A DNA stretch of 64,000 nt from Youngiibacter fragilis 232.1 (GTDB lineage: Bacteria; Bacillota; Clostridia; Clostridiales; Clostridiaceae), in NCBI RefSeq assembly GCF_000495435.3, contig NZ_AXUN02000198.1, positions 62,001 through 126,000 of the forward strand, read 5' to 3'. The position numbers and the translations under genes are program-made. Shown here piece after piece: positions 1-9,341 of this stretch. Positions within the stretch are counted from its first letter, which is position 1; each line of letters begins with the position of its first letter. The notes under the pieces were generated by a model. That model was not told where the DNA came from. It saw nothing but the letters and a program-made list of their open reading frames with translations, and searched no databases.

Positions 1-254
1 CGGCTGACGGAATGAGGGTACTTGGAAATCCTCTCGGAAAGGACACGAGGGTCATCTCAGGCGAATCAGGCGCAGTTACGCTTGGAGCGCTGTACAGGAT
101 AATGACCGATGAGCACTATGCGGAGTACAGGAAGAACCTGAAGCTCGATGAGAATTCAAGGGTGCTCCTGTTCTCCACCGAAGGCGACACTGACCCCAAG
201 AAGTACAGGGAAATCGTCTGGCTTGGACATGACAGCGAGCTTCTGCAGAAATAA
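1..254 (+). CDS. dpaL: 2,3-diaminopropionate ammonia-lyase, C-terminal part
   Basis: The reading frame is open from the left edge (codons from base 3), so only about the last 84 residues are present. The PLP-dependent enzyme (YgeX/DpaL in E. coli) splits 2,3-diaminopropionate into pyruvate and ammonia in the cytoplasm. Visible family features are the GNP motif followed by ISGESGAVT, which belongs to the fold-type II PLP-binding end of this family, and the closing STEGDTDP stretch. The PLP lysine lies outside the window. The next gene, ygfK, starts 94 bases on, the same neighbourhood as in the E. coli ygeW-to-ssnA purine region. The call rests on the tail plus context. Confidence 0.85.
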   Translation, partial: ADGMRVLGNPLGKDTRVISGESGAVTLGALYRIMTDEHYAEYRKNLKLDENSRVLLFSTEGDTDPKKYREIVWLGHDSELLQK

Positions 255-348
255 AATTTGATTTGACCAGGAAGCTGCATTTTTGATTGCTGACTCCTAG
301 TGAGCCAAAGCCTGAATGCAGACTAAGATACCAAGGTAAGGAGAGAAA

Positions 349-3243
349 ATGGGAGACAGAATGAGGACCATACCGTTCGGGGACCTTCTCGAATGGATGA
401 TGAAGGAATACAGGGAGGAAGGAAAGGTTTTCGGCCTCCAGAAGAACAAGTTCTACATAAGCAGGGACAAGGCGAAGATGGGGACTGCTTTCGGAATGAG
501 CCTGGGGTCAGGGACAGGACCTGCGGCAGGACCTCATACGCAGCTCGCCCAGAACATACTGACCGCATATCTTGCCGGTGGAAGGTTCATTGAGCTCAAG
601 ACCGTCCAGAAGCTTGACGGTGAGTTCATGAGGGAAGCAATAGCCAAGCCCTGCATAAACGCGGAGGATGAGGGCTACAATGTGGAGTGGTCCACCGAGC
701 TTAAGGTGGAAGAGGCACAGAGGGAGTACATCAAGGCATGGGTACTCTGCCATGTTGCGATGAAGGAGTTCGGCATAAGTGAGGAGAGGGACTTCGCCTT
801 CAACATGAGCGTAGGCTATGACCTTGAAGGGATAAGGACTGAAAAGATAGACTCGTTCATAGAAGGGCTCAAGGATGCGAGGAAGGTTCCTTTCTTCAAT
901 GAATGCCTTGAGACCCTCAGGGAAAAGGCAGGCCTGTTCGACAGCTTCAAGGCTGCGGACATCGGCAGCATATCGCCTGTCGTCTGCACAACCCTTGCGC
1001 TTTCAACGCTTCATGGCTGTCCGGTACAGGAGATTGAAAGGATAGCCACCTATCTTCTGGAAGAGAAGGGAATCAACCTTTTCATCAAGTGCAATCCGAC
1101 GCTGCTCGGATACGAGTATGCGAGGGAGCTCCTTGACAGCCTTGGCTACGGTTACCTGTCATTTGACGACCACCACTTCAAGGAGGACCTTCAGTTCGAT
1201 GAAGCCGTAGCGATGCTGAAAAGGCTGATGGAAAAGGCGAGGAGCAAAGGCCTGATATGCGGGGTGAAGCTGACCAACACATTCCCGGTAAGGATCGAAA
1301 GGAAGGAGCTTCCCGGAGAGGAGATGTACATGTCGGGAAGGTCGCTGCTGCCGCTTTCGATCGGAGTCGCAAGGAAGCTCGGCAAGGCCTTTGCAGGCAG
1401 TCTTCCAATGGCTTTCTCAGGCGGAGCCGATGCTCTCAACATGAAGGAGCTGCTGGATACTGGAATACAGCCAGTGACGGTGTGCACGACCCTGCTCAAG
1501 CCAGGCGGCTATGCAAGGCTAAGCCAGATTGCTTCAACCACTGCAAAGAAGCTTGAAGGTGCCTACAGGGGCATAGACCCTCTGAAGCTGGAAGCCCTTT
1601 CTGACACAGTCCTTGCGGACGAGAGGCTCAGGAAGGATTTCAGGGAAGGGACTCTCTCAAGGAAGACCGGCTCGAAGCTTCCTTTATTCGACTGCTTCAA
1701 GGCTCCATGCATGGGCGAAGGAAACCTCCCGCATACTGACGAAGGCTGTCCCCTCGGGCAGAACATACCGGAGTACCTGAAGCTCGCTGGAAGAGGGGAT
1801 TTCGGGAAGGCCTTTTCAGTCATAGCGAAGGACAACCCTTCACCATCGATACTCGGCAATCTGTGCAGCCACCCATGCCAGAGCCACTGCACCAGGGTCG
1901 ACTACGACAGGACTCTGCAGATAAGGTCCGTGAAGAAGCTTGCTTCTGACAATGCCCAGGAGAACTTCATTGAAGGCCTGGGAAGAGCCGCTGCCAAGTC
2001 CGGAGCGAAAGCCCTTGTCATCGGTGCAGGCCCTGCGGGAATGTCAGCAGCGCTGTTCCTCCAGAGAAATGGCATCAGGACCGTAGTATTCGAAAAGGAA
2101 GACAAGGCGTACGGGCAGGTCAGGTACCTGGTACCGGGATTCAGGATCTCAGATGATGCGATAGACAGGGACTTCTCCCTTGCTGAAAAGCTTGGAGTGG
2201 AATTCAGGTTCGGCTGCAGTGAGGAGCATGACATTGAAGCCCTTTCAACGGAGTATGACTATGTGGTCGTAGCGACAGGACCGGTTCTTGACGTCGAAGG
2301 GGAAGGGGAGCTTCACGGCAGGAAGGCATCTCAGGCGTCTGAGATATTAAGGGCTGCGAAAGCTGGGCACCTGAAGGCTGAAGGAAGGGTTCTCGTTGCT
2401 GGATCAGGATTCCAGGCGCTTGACGCTGCAAGGGTCCTTAAGAGGGAAGAGAAGGTCACATCAGTCGCTATTCTCGGATCATATGGTGAAAAGGCTGACT
2501 GGGTGCCATTCGATGAGAAATCACAGCTTTCACTTGAAGGTATAGGCTTTGTTGACACCATCGGGGAGGCCGGAAGAATAGACCTTATTGTCAACGGAGA
2601 CTCATTCCCTGCGAGGTATGCGGGGAAGCCCAAGCAGAGCAACGTATTCTATGCCGGTGAATGCAGGACAGGCTCAGGTGCAATGGTAAGCGCCTCTGCC
2701 GATGGAAAGGCTGCAGCCCGTGAGATCCTCAGAAGGGAAGGCATAGAGGATGACATGAGGGAGTTCAGGCTTGAACTTAAGCCGCAGGACATATACATCG
2801 CAAAGGGGGCCTTGAGGAAGAGCCTTAGTTCCAAGGAAGAGGGAAGCAGATGCCTGAGGTGCCACGATATCTGCGAAATATGCACTGAGGTGTGCCCTAA
2901 CAGGGCCAATGCTGCGATTGAAGCTGAAGGCTTCGGCAACCTCCACCAGATAGTACATATCGACGGCATGTGCAACGAATGCGGTAACTGCACCTTCTTC
3001 TGTCCTCACGCAGGGGAGCCCTACAGGGACAAGTTCACTGTATTCTGGACTGAAGAGGATTTCCAGGACTCAGGGAATACCGGAATCCTTAAGGCCGGCA
3101 GTACCTTGAAATACAGGGACACTGAAGGGAACGTGCTTACGTTTGAAGGAAGACCGGAAGGGCTTGAACCCAAGGTGATGAGCATAATCGGTTCACTTCT
3201 CGACAAGTATCCGCATTATCTGCTGGATATGGACGGGAGGTAA
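349..3243 (+). CDS. ygfK: YgfK-type iron-sulfur flavoprotein oxidoreductase
   Basis: 964 residues, slightly shorter than E. coli YgfK (about 1030). The N-terminal half looks like a dihydroorotate-dehydrogenase-type barrel. It is followed by a GltD-like cysteine-rich segment, a Rossmann FAD-binding motif GAGPAG at about residues 559-564, and two C-terminal cysteine clusters for 4Fe-4S centres (C835, C838, C842, C845, C849; and C875, C878, C881, C885). YgfK is often annotated as a putative selenate reductase subunit. In purine clusters it is thought to be the electron-accepting step that reduces uric acid or a related purine; that substrate is inferred from context. The start is fixed by AAGGAG at 338-343. 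There is no in-frame TGA, so no selenocysteine is indicated. ssnA follows after 4 bases. Confidence 0.88.
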   Translation: MGDRMRTIPFGDLLEWMMKEYREEGKVFGLQKNKFYISRDKAKMGTAFGMSLGSGTGPAAGPHTQLAQNILTAYLAGGRFIELKTVQKLDGEFMREAIAKPCINAEDEGYNVEWSTELKVEEAQREYIKAWVLCHVAMKEFGISEERDFAFNMSVGYDLEGIRTEKIDSFIEGLKDARKVPFFNECLETLREKAGLFDSFKAADIGSISPVVCTTLALSTLHGCPVQEIERIATYLLEEKGINLFIKCNPTLLGYEYARELLDSLGYGYLSFDDHHFKEDLQFDEAVAMLKRLMEKARSKGLICGVKLTNTFPVRIERKELPGEEMYMSGRSLLPLSIGVARKLGKAFAGSLPMAFSGGADALNMKELLDTGIQPVTVCTTLLKPGGYARLSQIASTTAKKLEGAYRGIDPLKLEALSDTVLADERLRKDFREGTLSRKTGSKLPLFDCFKAPCMGEGNLPHTDEGCPLGQNIPEYLKLAGRGDFGKAFSVIAKDNPSPSILGNLCSHPCQSHCTRVDYDRTLQIRSVKKLASDNAQENFIEGLGRAAAKSGAKALVIGAGPAGMSAALFLQRNGIRTVVFEKEDKAYGQVRYLVPGFRISDDAIDRDFSLAEKLGVEFRFGCSEEHDIEALSTEYDYVVVATGPVLDVEGEGELHGRKASQASEILRAAKAGHLKAEGRVLVAGSGFQALDAARVLKREEKVTSVAILGSYGEKADWVPFDEKSQLSLEGIGFVDTIGEAGRIDLIVNGDSFPARYAGKPKQSNVFYAGECRTGSGAMVSASADGKAAAREILRREGIEDDMREFRLELKPQDIYIAKGALRKSLSSKEEGSRCLRCHDICEICTEVCPNRANAAIEAEGFGNLHQIVHIDGMCNECGNCTFFCPHAGEPYRDKFTVFWTEEDFQDSGNTGILKAGSTLKYRDTEGNVLTFEGRPEGLEPKVMSIIGSLLDKYPHYLLDMDGR

Positions 3244-3247
3244 AGAG

Positions 3248-4570
3248 ATGATAATTGGAAATGGAAGAGTGATAACCTGGGACAGGGACAATCCGTTCTT
3301 TGAGAACGGAGGAGTCCTTGTCAAAGGAGCCCTGATTGAAAAGGTAGGGGACTTCAGGGAGCTCAAGGAGCTTTATCCCGATGAGGAGATTGTTGACGTA
3401 GCGGGAAGGCTGATCATGCCGGGGATGATCAACATGCATACCCACATATACAGCGCCTTCGCCAGGGGGCTGAACCTTGGCAAGCCAACCCCTGATTTCA
3501 TGAAGATACTGGAGAACATGTGGTGGCACATAGACAAGCGCCTGACGCTTGAGGATACGAGATACAGCGCATACGGGACACTTGCAGAATCCATAAGGCT
3601 CGGTGTAACTACCGTCGTGGACCACCATGCAAGCCCCTTCCACATCAGGGACAGCCTGTTCACGATAGGAGAAGCGGCCAGGGAGCTGGGCGTAAGGGCA
3701 TCACTCTGCTACGAGACATCGGACCGCGACGGAATTGAGGCTGCAGAGGAAGGCATTAGGGAGAACATCGAATTCATAAAGGCTTGCAGGAAAGACGGCG
3801 GCAGCATGCTTAAGGGTATGTTCGGAATGCACGCATCCTTCACGCTTTCTGACAGCACCCTCGAGAAGGCAAGGTCTGAGATGGATGGCCTGGACTCAGG
3901 CTACCACATCCATGTGGCGGAAGGGATCGACGACGAGATCCTTTGCGAACGTGACCATGGCAAAAGGGTGGTGGAAAGGCTGGAGGGATTCGGGATACTT
4001 TCGGACAAGTCACTTGCCATCCACTGCGTGCATGCTGACGACAATGAGCTGGGGATACTGAAGTCGACAAACTGCAATGTCATCCATAATCCAGAATCAA
4101 ACATGGGGAATGCCGTCGGTACTTCGCCTGTTGTGAAGATGATGGGGATGGGGATCAAGGTAGGCCTTGGAACCGACGCCTACACCAACGACATGTTCGA
4201 ATCACTGAAGGTTTCAAAGATACTCCAGAGCCATGCACTGAAGGATCCCCAGGTAGGCTTCATGGAGGCCTTCAGGATGCAGTTCGAGAACAACAGGGAC
4301 ATTGCGGGAAGGATCTTCGGGGCCGAGCTTGGAATACTCAGGGAGAATGCCTGCGCTGACATCATAACCCTTGACTATGACCCCCTGACTCCCATGAACG
4401 GAAACAATCTGGCCGGACATGTCATATTCGGCATGAGCGGCTATCAGGTCAGGGACACCATGATAAACGGAAGGTTCGTCATGAAGGACAGGATAATTAC
4501 TACGATCGACCTTGAGAAGACAATGGCGAAATCCAGGGAGGTCTCAAGGAGGCTGTGGGACAGGCTTTAG
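3248..4570 (+). CDS. ssnA: SsnA-type metal-dependent aminohydrolase
   Basis: 440 residues of the amidohydrolase superfamily (cytosine deaminase/chlorohydrolase branch). The metal ligands can be followed in order: the HTH of NMHTHIYSAFARG, the His in YHIHVAE, the His in IHCVHADD, and the Asp in GLGTDAY. SsnA sits next to ygfK in E. coli and in gut purine degraders, and here it begins 4 bases after ygfK, so the two are surely co-transcribed. Its likely job is hydrolysis of a purine-ring intermediate, either deamination or ring opening; the exact reaction cannot be read from the sequence. A strong hairpin lies directly after the stop. Confidence 0.88.
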   Translation: MIIGNGRVITWDRDNPFFENGGVLVKGALIEKVGDFRELKELYPDEEIVDVAGRLIMPGMINMHTHIYSAFARGLNLGKPTPDFMKILENMWWHIDKRLTLEDTRYSAYGTLAESIRLGVTTVVDHHASPFHIRDSLFTIGEAARELGVRASLCYETSDRDGIEAAEEGIRENIEFIKACRKDGGSMLKGMFGMHASFTLSDSTLEKARSEMDGLDSGYHIHVAEGIDDEILCERDHGKRVVERLEGFGILSDKSLAIHCVHADDNELGILKSTNCNVIHNPESNMGNAVGTSPVVKMMGMGIKVGLGTDAYTNDMFESLKVSKILQSHALKDPQVGFMEAFRMQFENNRDIAGRIFGAELGILRENACADIITLDYDPLTPMNGNNLAGHVIFGMSGYQVRDTMINGRFVMKDRIITTIDLEKTMAKSREVSRRLWDRL

Positions 4571-4583
4571 GAATTTGCAAATG

Positions 4584-4613
4584 TTTCAGGCTGCCTTTTT
4601 TTGCAGCCTGAAA
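4584..4613. terminator. Hairpin after ssnA
   Basis: An 11-bp perfect stem (TTTCAGGCTGC with GCAGCCTGAAA) encloses an 8-base loop that is itself almost all T. There is no T-run after the stem on the plus strand, so it may act as a weak terminator or as an RNA-stability element between ssnA and the permease. Confidence 0.5.
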
Positions 4614-4618
4614 TTCGG

Positions 4619-4632
4619 AATCATCGATGATT
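4619..4632. promoter_or_regulatory. 14-bp perfect palindrome upstream of the permease
   Basis: AATCATCGATGATT is a perfect palindrome. A TATAAT hexamer follows at 4649-4654, with no convincing -35 box. The pair could be an operator and promoter giving the permease its own control, about 50 bases before its start codon at 4707. Confidence 0.35.
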
Positions 4633-4706
4633 ATCTTCGTGTGAATGATATAATGAATCGATATGCCAGAATGTTGGCTGTCAAAAATAAAAACAGGAAG
4701 TGAATT

Positions 4707-6056
4707 ATGAACACCAAAAACACGACAAACACTTCTCTATTCGATTTTTTCGGGAAGCCCGCCTGGGGAAAGGCAGTACCTCTTGGAATACAGCATGTAC
4801 TCGCGATGATAGTAGGTAATGTGACACCTTCGATAATGGTCGCTGCGACTACCGGACTGACAGTTGACGAGAGGACTCTTCTGGTCCAGACAGGAATGTT
4901 CATCGCAGGACTAGCAACCTTCATGCAGATATTCTCATTCAAGAGGATCGGAGCCAAGCTTCCGGTCATAATGGGAGTATCCTTCTCCTACATTCCTGTA
5001 CTCCTGGCAATTGGAAAGGAATACGGGATCGCAGCAATTTTTGGCGCCCAGCTCATAGGATCGCTTGCAGCAGTCCTTATGGGATTCTTCATCAAGCCGA
5101 TAAGGAGATACTTCCCGCCGATAGTTGCGGGTACGGTTGTCCTTACTATAGGCCTTTCACTTTATCCCATCGGAATAAACTACATGGCAGGGGGAGTCGG
5201 ACAGCCTACTTATGCATCGCTGACCAACTGGGCAGTGGCCCTTGTAGTAATGGCGACGGTGCTGATCTGCAACAATTTCGGAAAGGGCATCTTCAAGCTG
5301 GCTTCCATCCTTGTCGGTATAGCAGCAGGTTACGCGCTTTCACTCGCGCTTGGAATAGTGAACTTCGCTCCCCTTGAGACTGCAAAGTGGGTTGCGCTTC
5401 CACAGCCTCTGCATTTTGGTATCCAGTTCGTGCCTACCGCAATCGTGTCCATGATAGTCATGTATGTCGTGAATTCCATTCAGGCGGTTGGAGACTTCTC
5501 GTCAACTACTGTCGGAGGAATGAACAGGGAGGTAACTGACGACGAGCTTTCCGGAGGAATTGTATCCTATGGGATGTCAAGCTTCGTTGCGGCTATTATC
5601 GGGGGTCTCCCGACAGCCACATACAGCCAGAACGTTGGAATAGTAGCAAGCACGAAGGTCGTTGCAAGAAGGGTTTTCATCATAGCGGCGTCAATAGTAA
5701 TAGCTGCCGGCTTCATACCGAAGTTCGGTGCCCTGATGACGACGATCCCTTACGCGGTACTTGGCGGTGCGACCATATCTGTCTTTGGAATGATCACAAT
5801 GACAGGAATTAAGCTTATAACACAGGATGAGCTGTCAACCAGGAACATGTCAATAGTGGGACTGTCGGTGGCCCTTGGAATGGGCATGACCCAGGTCCCT
5901 GCATCACTCGCGATGTTCCCTGCATGGTTCCTCATGGTGTTCGGAAAGTCGCCGGTCGTAATCGCGACGCTCATGTCACTCATCCTCAACATAGTGATTC
6001 CAAAGAAATCACTGGTCCAGGAGCAGAAGGAAAGGGAAGACCTGGACAGCAAATAG
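4707..6056 (+). CDS. NCS2-family purine (xanthine/uric acid) permease
   Basis: 449 residues with about 12-14 hydrophobic segments. This is an integral membrane protein of the nucleobase-ascorbate (NCS2) family, probably a proton-coupled importer. The NAT signature QNVGIVASTK is present near the middle, preceded by the GGMNREVTDDEL segment that bears a conserved acidic position. Members include PbuX and PucJ/K in Bacillus and UacT and YgfU in E. coli. The position between ssnA and a hydantoinase-like gene points to xanthine or uric acid as cargo, which is inference. AGGAAG precedes the ATG. The tail is short and charged. Confidence 0.9.
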   Translation: MNTKNTTNTSLFDFFGKPAWGKAVPLGIQHVLAMIVGNVTPSIMVAATTGLTVDERTLLVQTGMFIAGLATFMQIFSFKRIGAKLPVIMGVSFSYIPVLLAIGKEYGIAAIFGAQLIGSLAAVLMGFFIKPIRRYFPPIVAGTVVLTIGLSLYPIGINYMAGGVGQPTYASLTNWAVALVVMATVLICNNFGKGIFKLASILVGIAAGYALSLALGIVNFAPLETAKWVALPQPLHFGIQFVPTAIVSMIVMYVVNSIQAVGDFSSTTVGGMNREVTDDELSGGIVSYGMSSFVAAIIGGLPTATYSQNVGIVASTKVVARRVFIIAASIVIAAGFIPKFGALMTTIPYAVLGGATISVFGMITMTGIKLITQDELSTRNMSIVGLSVALGMGMTQVPASLAMFPAWFLMVFGKSPVVIATLMSLILNIVIPKKSLVQEQKEREDLDSK

Positions 6057-6092
6057 GACTGGCAAGATAATCGAAGAAAGCCATATACTTAA

Positions 6093-6116
6093 GGCAGGGA
6101 CAGGAATGTCCCTGCC
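6093..6116. terminator. Hairpin with GGAA tetraloop between permease and hydA
   Basis: A perfect 10-bp stem (GGCAGGGACA with TGTCCCTGCC) is closed by the GNRA-type loop GGAA. It is not followed by a T-run, so partial termination or mRNA processing within the operon is as likely as full termination. Confidence 0.5.
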
Positions 6117-6141
6117 ATATTCAAATTCATGGGGGTAAAGC

Positions 6142-7524
6142 ATGGATACGATAATAAGGAACGGATTGGTTTCAGGTCCGACGGGACCTGAAAGTTATGA
6201 CATTCTCATAGTCGGAGGAAAGATAAAGGCTGTGGGAACTGACCTCGACCCTGAGGGTCGTGAGGTTATCGATGCCAGAGGCTGCCTGGTCGTACCGGGA
6301 GGTGTCGACGTCCACACCCATTTTGATCTGCAGGCAGGGACGCACAGGGCGGCTGATGACTTCCTTACAGGTACGGTAGCGGCGGCATGCGGTGGAACCA
6401 CAACCATTGTGGACCATATGGCCTTCGGGCCGAAGGGATGCAGCCTGAGGCACCAGGAGGAGGCTTATCATGGGCTTGCAGACAAAAAGGCAGTAATAGA
6501 TTACGGCTTCCATGGAGTACTGCAGCATGTGGATGACAAGGTCCTGAGGGACCTTCAGGAAATGGCCATGGATGGGATACCAAGCTTCAAGGCCTATATG
6601 ACCTATGACTTCAGGCTGTCGGACAAGGACATCCTTAGGGTGATGGAGACTGTGAAGAAGGCAGGGGGCGTCCTTGCGGTACATGCCGAGGAGCATGACA
6701 AGATCGAGAATCTCCGTAAGACCTTTGTAGAGGAAGGTAAGACTGAAGCCATATACCATGCCATGAGCAGGCCGAACCAAACCGAATCTGAAGCCGTAGG
6801 AAGGCTCATACGCCTATCGGAAAGGGCAGGTTGGCCAAACCTGTACCTTGTACATATATCGGCCAGGGAGAGCCTTGAGGAGGTCAGGAGGGCAAGGGGG
6901 AAAGGAGCTATGAACATATTCGTCGAGACCTGCACCCAGTACCTCATGCTTACGGAGGACAGGTACAGCCTGAAGGATGGGGAGTCCCTGAAGTATGTGA
7001 TGTCACCGCCGCTTAGGAAGCAGGAGGACATTGATGCTCTCTGGAAGGGAATAGCCGATGGGGAGGTCCAGGTTGTCGGCACCGACCATTGCCCGTTCTT
7101 CTTTGAGGAAAAGCTGATGTTCGGTTCAGGCGACTTCACGAAGTGCCCGAACGGTGGTCCCGGAGCGGAGGAGAGGATGAGGCTCCTATTCTCTGAAGGT
7201 GTCATGAAGCAAAGGATAAGCCTTCAGAGGTTCATAGAGGTCACATCCCTGAACCCGGCAAGGATCATGGGGCTTTATCCCGAAAAGGGGACTTTGGAGC
7301 CAGGTGCAGATGCTGACATATGCATTATCAATCCGGAAAGGTCTGGAACCTTCAGTGCAGAAACACTTCACGGGGCCGCAGGATATACCCTTTATGAAGG
7401 GTTGGAGTATACCGGGGAAGTCGAGCTTGTGATGCAAAGAGGAAAGGTCATCGTAAAGGATGGAGTATTTCTGGGACAAAGGGGAGATGGCCGATACCTG
7501 AAGAGAAGGGTGCCATCTGTCTGA
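6142..7524 (+). CDS. hydA: Dihydropyrimidinase/D-hydantoinase-like hydrolase
   Basis: 460 residues, the usual length for HyuA/HydA. The binuclear metal site is complete: HTH in VDVHTHFD, the lysine expected to be carbamylated at K150 (SFKAYMTYD), His in AVHAEE, His in YLVHISA, and Asp in VGTDHCPF. The family opens cyclic amides such as dihydropyrimidines and hydantoins. Placed in a purine cluster beside ssnA, it most likely opens one of the two rings of a reduced purine, which is an inference. It is preceded by GGGGG as a ribosome site. The gene downstream has its own promoter, so hydA may be the last enzyme gene of this operon. Confidence 0.9.
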   Translation: MDTIIRNGLVSGPTGPESYDILIVGGKIKAVGTDLDPEGREVIDARGCLVVPGGVDVHTHFDLQAGTHRAADDFLTGTVAAACGGTTTIVDHMAFGPKGCSLRHQEEAYHGLADKKAVIDYGFHGVLQHVDDKVLRDLQEMAMDGIPSFKAYMTYDFRLSDKDILRVMETVKKAGGVLAVHAEEHDKIENLRKTFVEEGKTEAIYHAMSRPNQTESEAVGRLIRLSERAGWPNLYLVHISARESLEEVRRARGKGAMNIFVETCTQYLMLTEDRYSLKDGESLKYVMSPPLRKQEDIDALWKGIADGEVQVVGTDHCPFFFEEKLMFGSGDFTKCPNGGPGAEERMRLLFSEGVMKQRISLQRFIEVTSLNPARIMGLYPEKGTLEPGADADICIINPERSGTFSAETLHGAAGYTLYEGLEYTGEVELVMQRGKVIVKDGVFLGQRGDGRYLKRRVPSV

Positions 7525-7569
7525 AAGGGCTTGAAACGCTGATTCGCGGCTGTAATTTCAAGGCTGAGA

Positions 7570-7598
7570 TTGAGTTTGTGATTGCATATTGGTATGAT
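7570..7598 (+). promoter_or_regulatory. Promoter for the YheO-like regulator
   Basis: TTGAGT at 7570-7575 and TATGAT at 7593-7598 are 17 bases apart. The start codon lies about 30 bases past the -10 box. This gives the regulator a possible promoter of its own. Confidence 0.5.
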
Positions 7599-7629
7599 AG
7601 AGTTAATGATTTAATGAGGATGTGCGCTG

Positions 7630-8274
7630 ATGGATTGGAAGATGGATTTTTTGTCAAGGCTTGCGAACGGGCTTGCAAAGCAGTTCGGAAGCAATTGCGA
7701 GATTGTAATACATGACCTGGAAGGGGGAACAAAGGAAAGCTCGATAATCGTCATAGAGAACGGGCATGTGTCAAACAGGAAGGTAGGGGACGGCCCTTCA
7801 TCAGTAGTCCTCGAGACACTGGCCAAGGACCCGGCTGAGGTTGAGGACCAGCTTTGCTACCTTACAGAGGTAGATGGAAAGATGCTCAAATCAAGCACCA
7901 TATACATAAGGGACGATGAGGGCAACATAACCGGCATACTGGGAATAAACTACGATATTTCAAGGATGGTCATGTTCCAGAATGAGCTTAACGACATCCT
8001 GATGGTAGACTCGGCATCATCCAAGGAATCCAGGCACATACCCCATGACGTCAACAGCCTGCTGGATGACCTGATTGAGCGTGCTGTGAAGGAAGTGGGG
8101 AGTCCTGTGGCCTACATGTCCAGGGAGGACAAGATAAGGGCAATCAAGTATCTGGACTCACACGGGGCGTTCCTTATAACAAAGTCAGGCGACAAGATCT
8201 CCAGCTACTTCGGCATATCGAAATACACCATGTACAGCTATCTTGACAAGGAAAAGGATAAGGAAAGGGAATAG
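7630..8274 (+). CDS. YheO/DauR-like transcriptional regulator (PAS-like + HTH)
   Basis: 214 residues. The N-terminal two thirds match the YheO-like PAS domain (FGSNCEIVIHDL at the start, GNITGILGINYDIS towards its end), and the C-terminal part matches the associated HTH (ITKSGDKISSYFGISKYTMYSYL). DauR, a characterised member, controls D-arginine catabolism in Pseudomonas. Relatives commonly sit beside catabolic genes for nitrogen compounds. Its location at the point where the two purine operons converge suggests it senses a purine or breakdown product and controls one or both, which is inference. GAGGATG precedes the ATG. A second ATG three codons in is possible. Confidence 0.85.
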   Translation: MDWKMDFLSRLANGLAKQFGSNCEIVIHDLEGGTKESSIIVIENGHVSNRKVGDGPSSVVLETLAKDPAEVEDQLCYLTEVDGKMLKSSTIYIRDDEGNITGILGINYDISRMVMFQNELNDILMVDSASSKESRHIPHDVNSLLDDLIERAVKEVGSPVAYMSREDKIRAIKYLDSHGAFLITKSGDKISSYFGISKYTMYSYLDKEKDKERE

Positions 8275-8282
8275 GAAAGTCA

Positions 8283-8309
8283 AAAGCAGCAGGTGAGTCC
8301 TGCTGCTTT
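8283..8309. terminator. Terminator after the regulator gene
   Basis: An 11-bp stem (AAAGCAGCAGG with CCTGCTGCTTT) has a 5-base loop. T-rich sequence follows on the plus strand, so it ends the plus-strand purine operon. Confidence 0.75.
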
Positions 8310-8324
8310 CCTTATTTCAACCAC

Positions 8325-8370
8325 CGACTGCAAAACAGAAAAGGGGACAAAGGTGTTACGCCTTTGCCCC
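8325..8370 (-). terminator. Terminator of the ygeY-ygeW-arcC operon
   Basis: On the minus strand GGGGCAAAGG pairs with CCTTTG(T)CCCC at 8343-8370, with one bulged base. A TTTTCTGTTTT tract follows. It lies 11 bases past the carbamate kinase stop, back to back with the plus-strand terminator. Confidence 0.75.
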
Positions 8371-8381
8371 GGTTATCTCTT

Positions 8382-9320
8382 CTATGCCTTTCTTATGAAC
8401 GTTCCTGTCTTACCGTTGATTCCATCCTTTGCCTTTTCAAGCAGAGTGATGAGTGCGGTGCGGTTCTCTCCTGAGGAGGCAAACTCGACTGCAGCCTGAA
8501 CCTTTGGCAGCATGGAGCCCGGAGCGAAATGACCCTCGGAAATATACTGCCTGGCTTCTTCAACGCTTATTGCGTCAAGCCACTTCTCGTTCGGTCCCCT
8601 GAAGGCTATGGCGACCTTCTCAACAGCGGTGAGGATTATCAGGTAGTCAGCATTGAGCTCCTTTGCAAGCAGTGCGCTGGCAAAGTCCTTGTCGATGACT
8701 GCGGCTGCACCCTTGAGGTGGTTGCCTATCCTTGTGACGGGAATTCCTCCTCCTCCGCATGCTATTACAATCTCCCCTGATTCCAGGAGGTTCCTGATCG
8801 TATTGATCTCAATTATCTCCTTTGGCATCGGTGATGCAACGACTCTCCTGTATCCCCTGCCAGCATCCTCCATGACCTGGATTCCGTTTGCCTTCGCATA
8901 CTCAAGCTCCTCCTCGTTCATGAAGTGTCCGATGGGCTTTGATGGATTGAGGAACTTAGGGTCGTCTGAATCCACTCTCACCTGAGTGATTACAGTCGCA
9001 ACCGATTTGGGGATCCCTCTTCCAATGAGCTCTTCCCTCAGAGCGTTCTGGAGGTCGTAGCCTATGTATGCCTGGCTCATGGCAACGCATACTGAAAGAG
9101 GGGTGAAGGTCGGATGCTCCTTGTTGGAGCGTCCGTACTCTGCCATTGCCTCGTTGATCATGCCGACCTGGGGACCGTTTCCGTGGGAGATAACCACTTC
9201 ATGCCCTTCCTCTATGAGGTCCGCAATTGCCTTTGATGTGTGCTTGACAGCTATCATCTGCTCCGGAAGGTTGTTTCCGAGGGCGTTTCCGCCAAGGGCT
9301 ATCACTATTCTCTTCTTCAT
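8382..9320 (-). CDS. arcC: Carbamate kinase
   Basis: 312 residues of the amino-acid kinase fold, the normal length for carbamate kinase. The N-terminal VIALGGNALG nucleotide/phosphate loop, the SHGNGPQVG motif and the ACGGGGIPV motif are all present. The enzyme transfers phosphate from carbamoyl phosphate to ADP, giving ATP, CO2 and ammonia. In this operon (E. coli equivalent YqeA) it would harvest the carbamoyl phosphate made by the YgeW-type enzyme encoded just upstream, 21 bases away. GGAGG lies 11 bases before the ATG. Last gene of the operon; confidence in the enzyme class is high, the metabolic role is inferred. Confidence 0.95.
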   Translation of the reverse strand: MKKRIVIALGGNALGNNLPEQMIAVKHTSKAIADLIEEGHEVVISHGNGPQVGMINEAMAEYGRSNKEHPTFTPLSVCVAMSQAYIGYDLQNALREELIGRGIPKSVATVITQVRVDSDDPKFLNPSKPIGHFMNEEELEYAKANGIQVMEDAGRGYRRVVASPMPKEIIEINTIRNLLESGEIVIACGGGGIPVTRIGNHLKGAAAVIDKDFASALLAKELNADYLIILTAVEKVAIAFRGPNEKWLDAISVEEARQYISEGHFAPGSMLPKVQAAVEFASSGENRTALITLLEKAKDGINGKTGTFIRKA

Positions 9321-9341
9321 TAGGAAATATCCTCCCGATGT

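Noticed and set aside
349-3243. Selenocysteine in the YgfK (selenate reductase-like) gene
   Set aside because: The frame has no internal TGA; the selenate name is only an annotation habit.
6603-7205. 200-codon minus-strand frame inside hydA
   Set aside because: Antisense to a fully conserved hydrolase; no similarity to any family.
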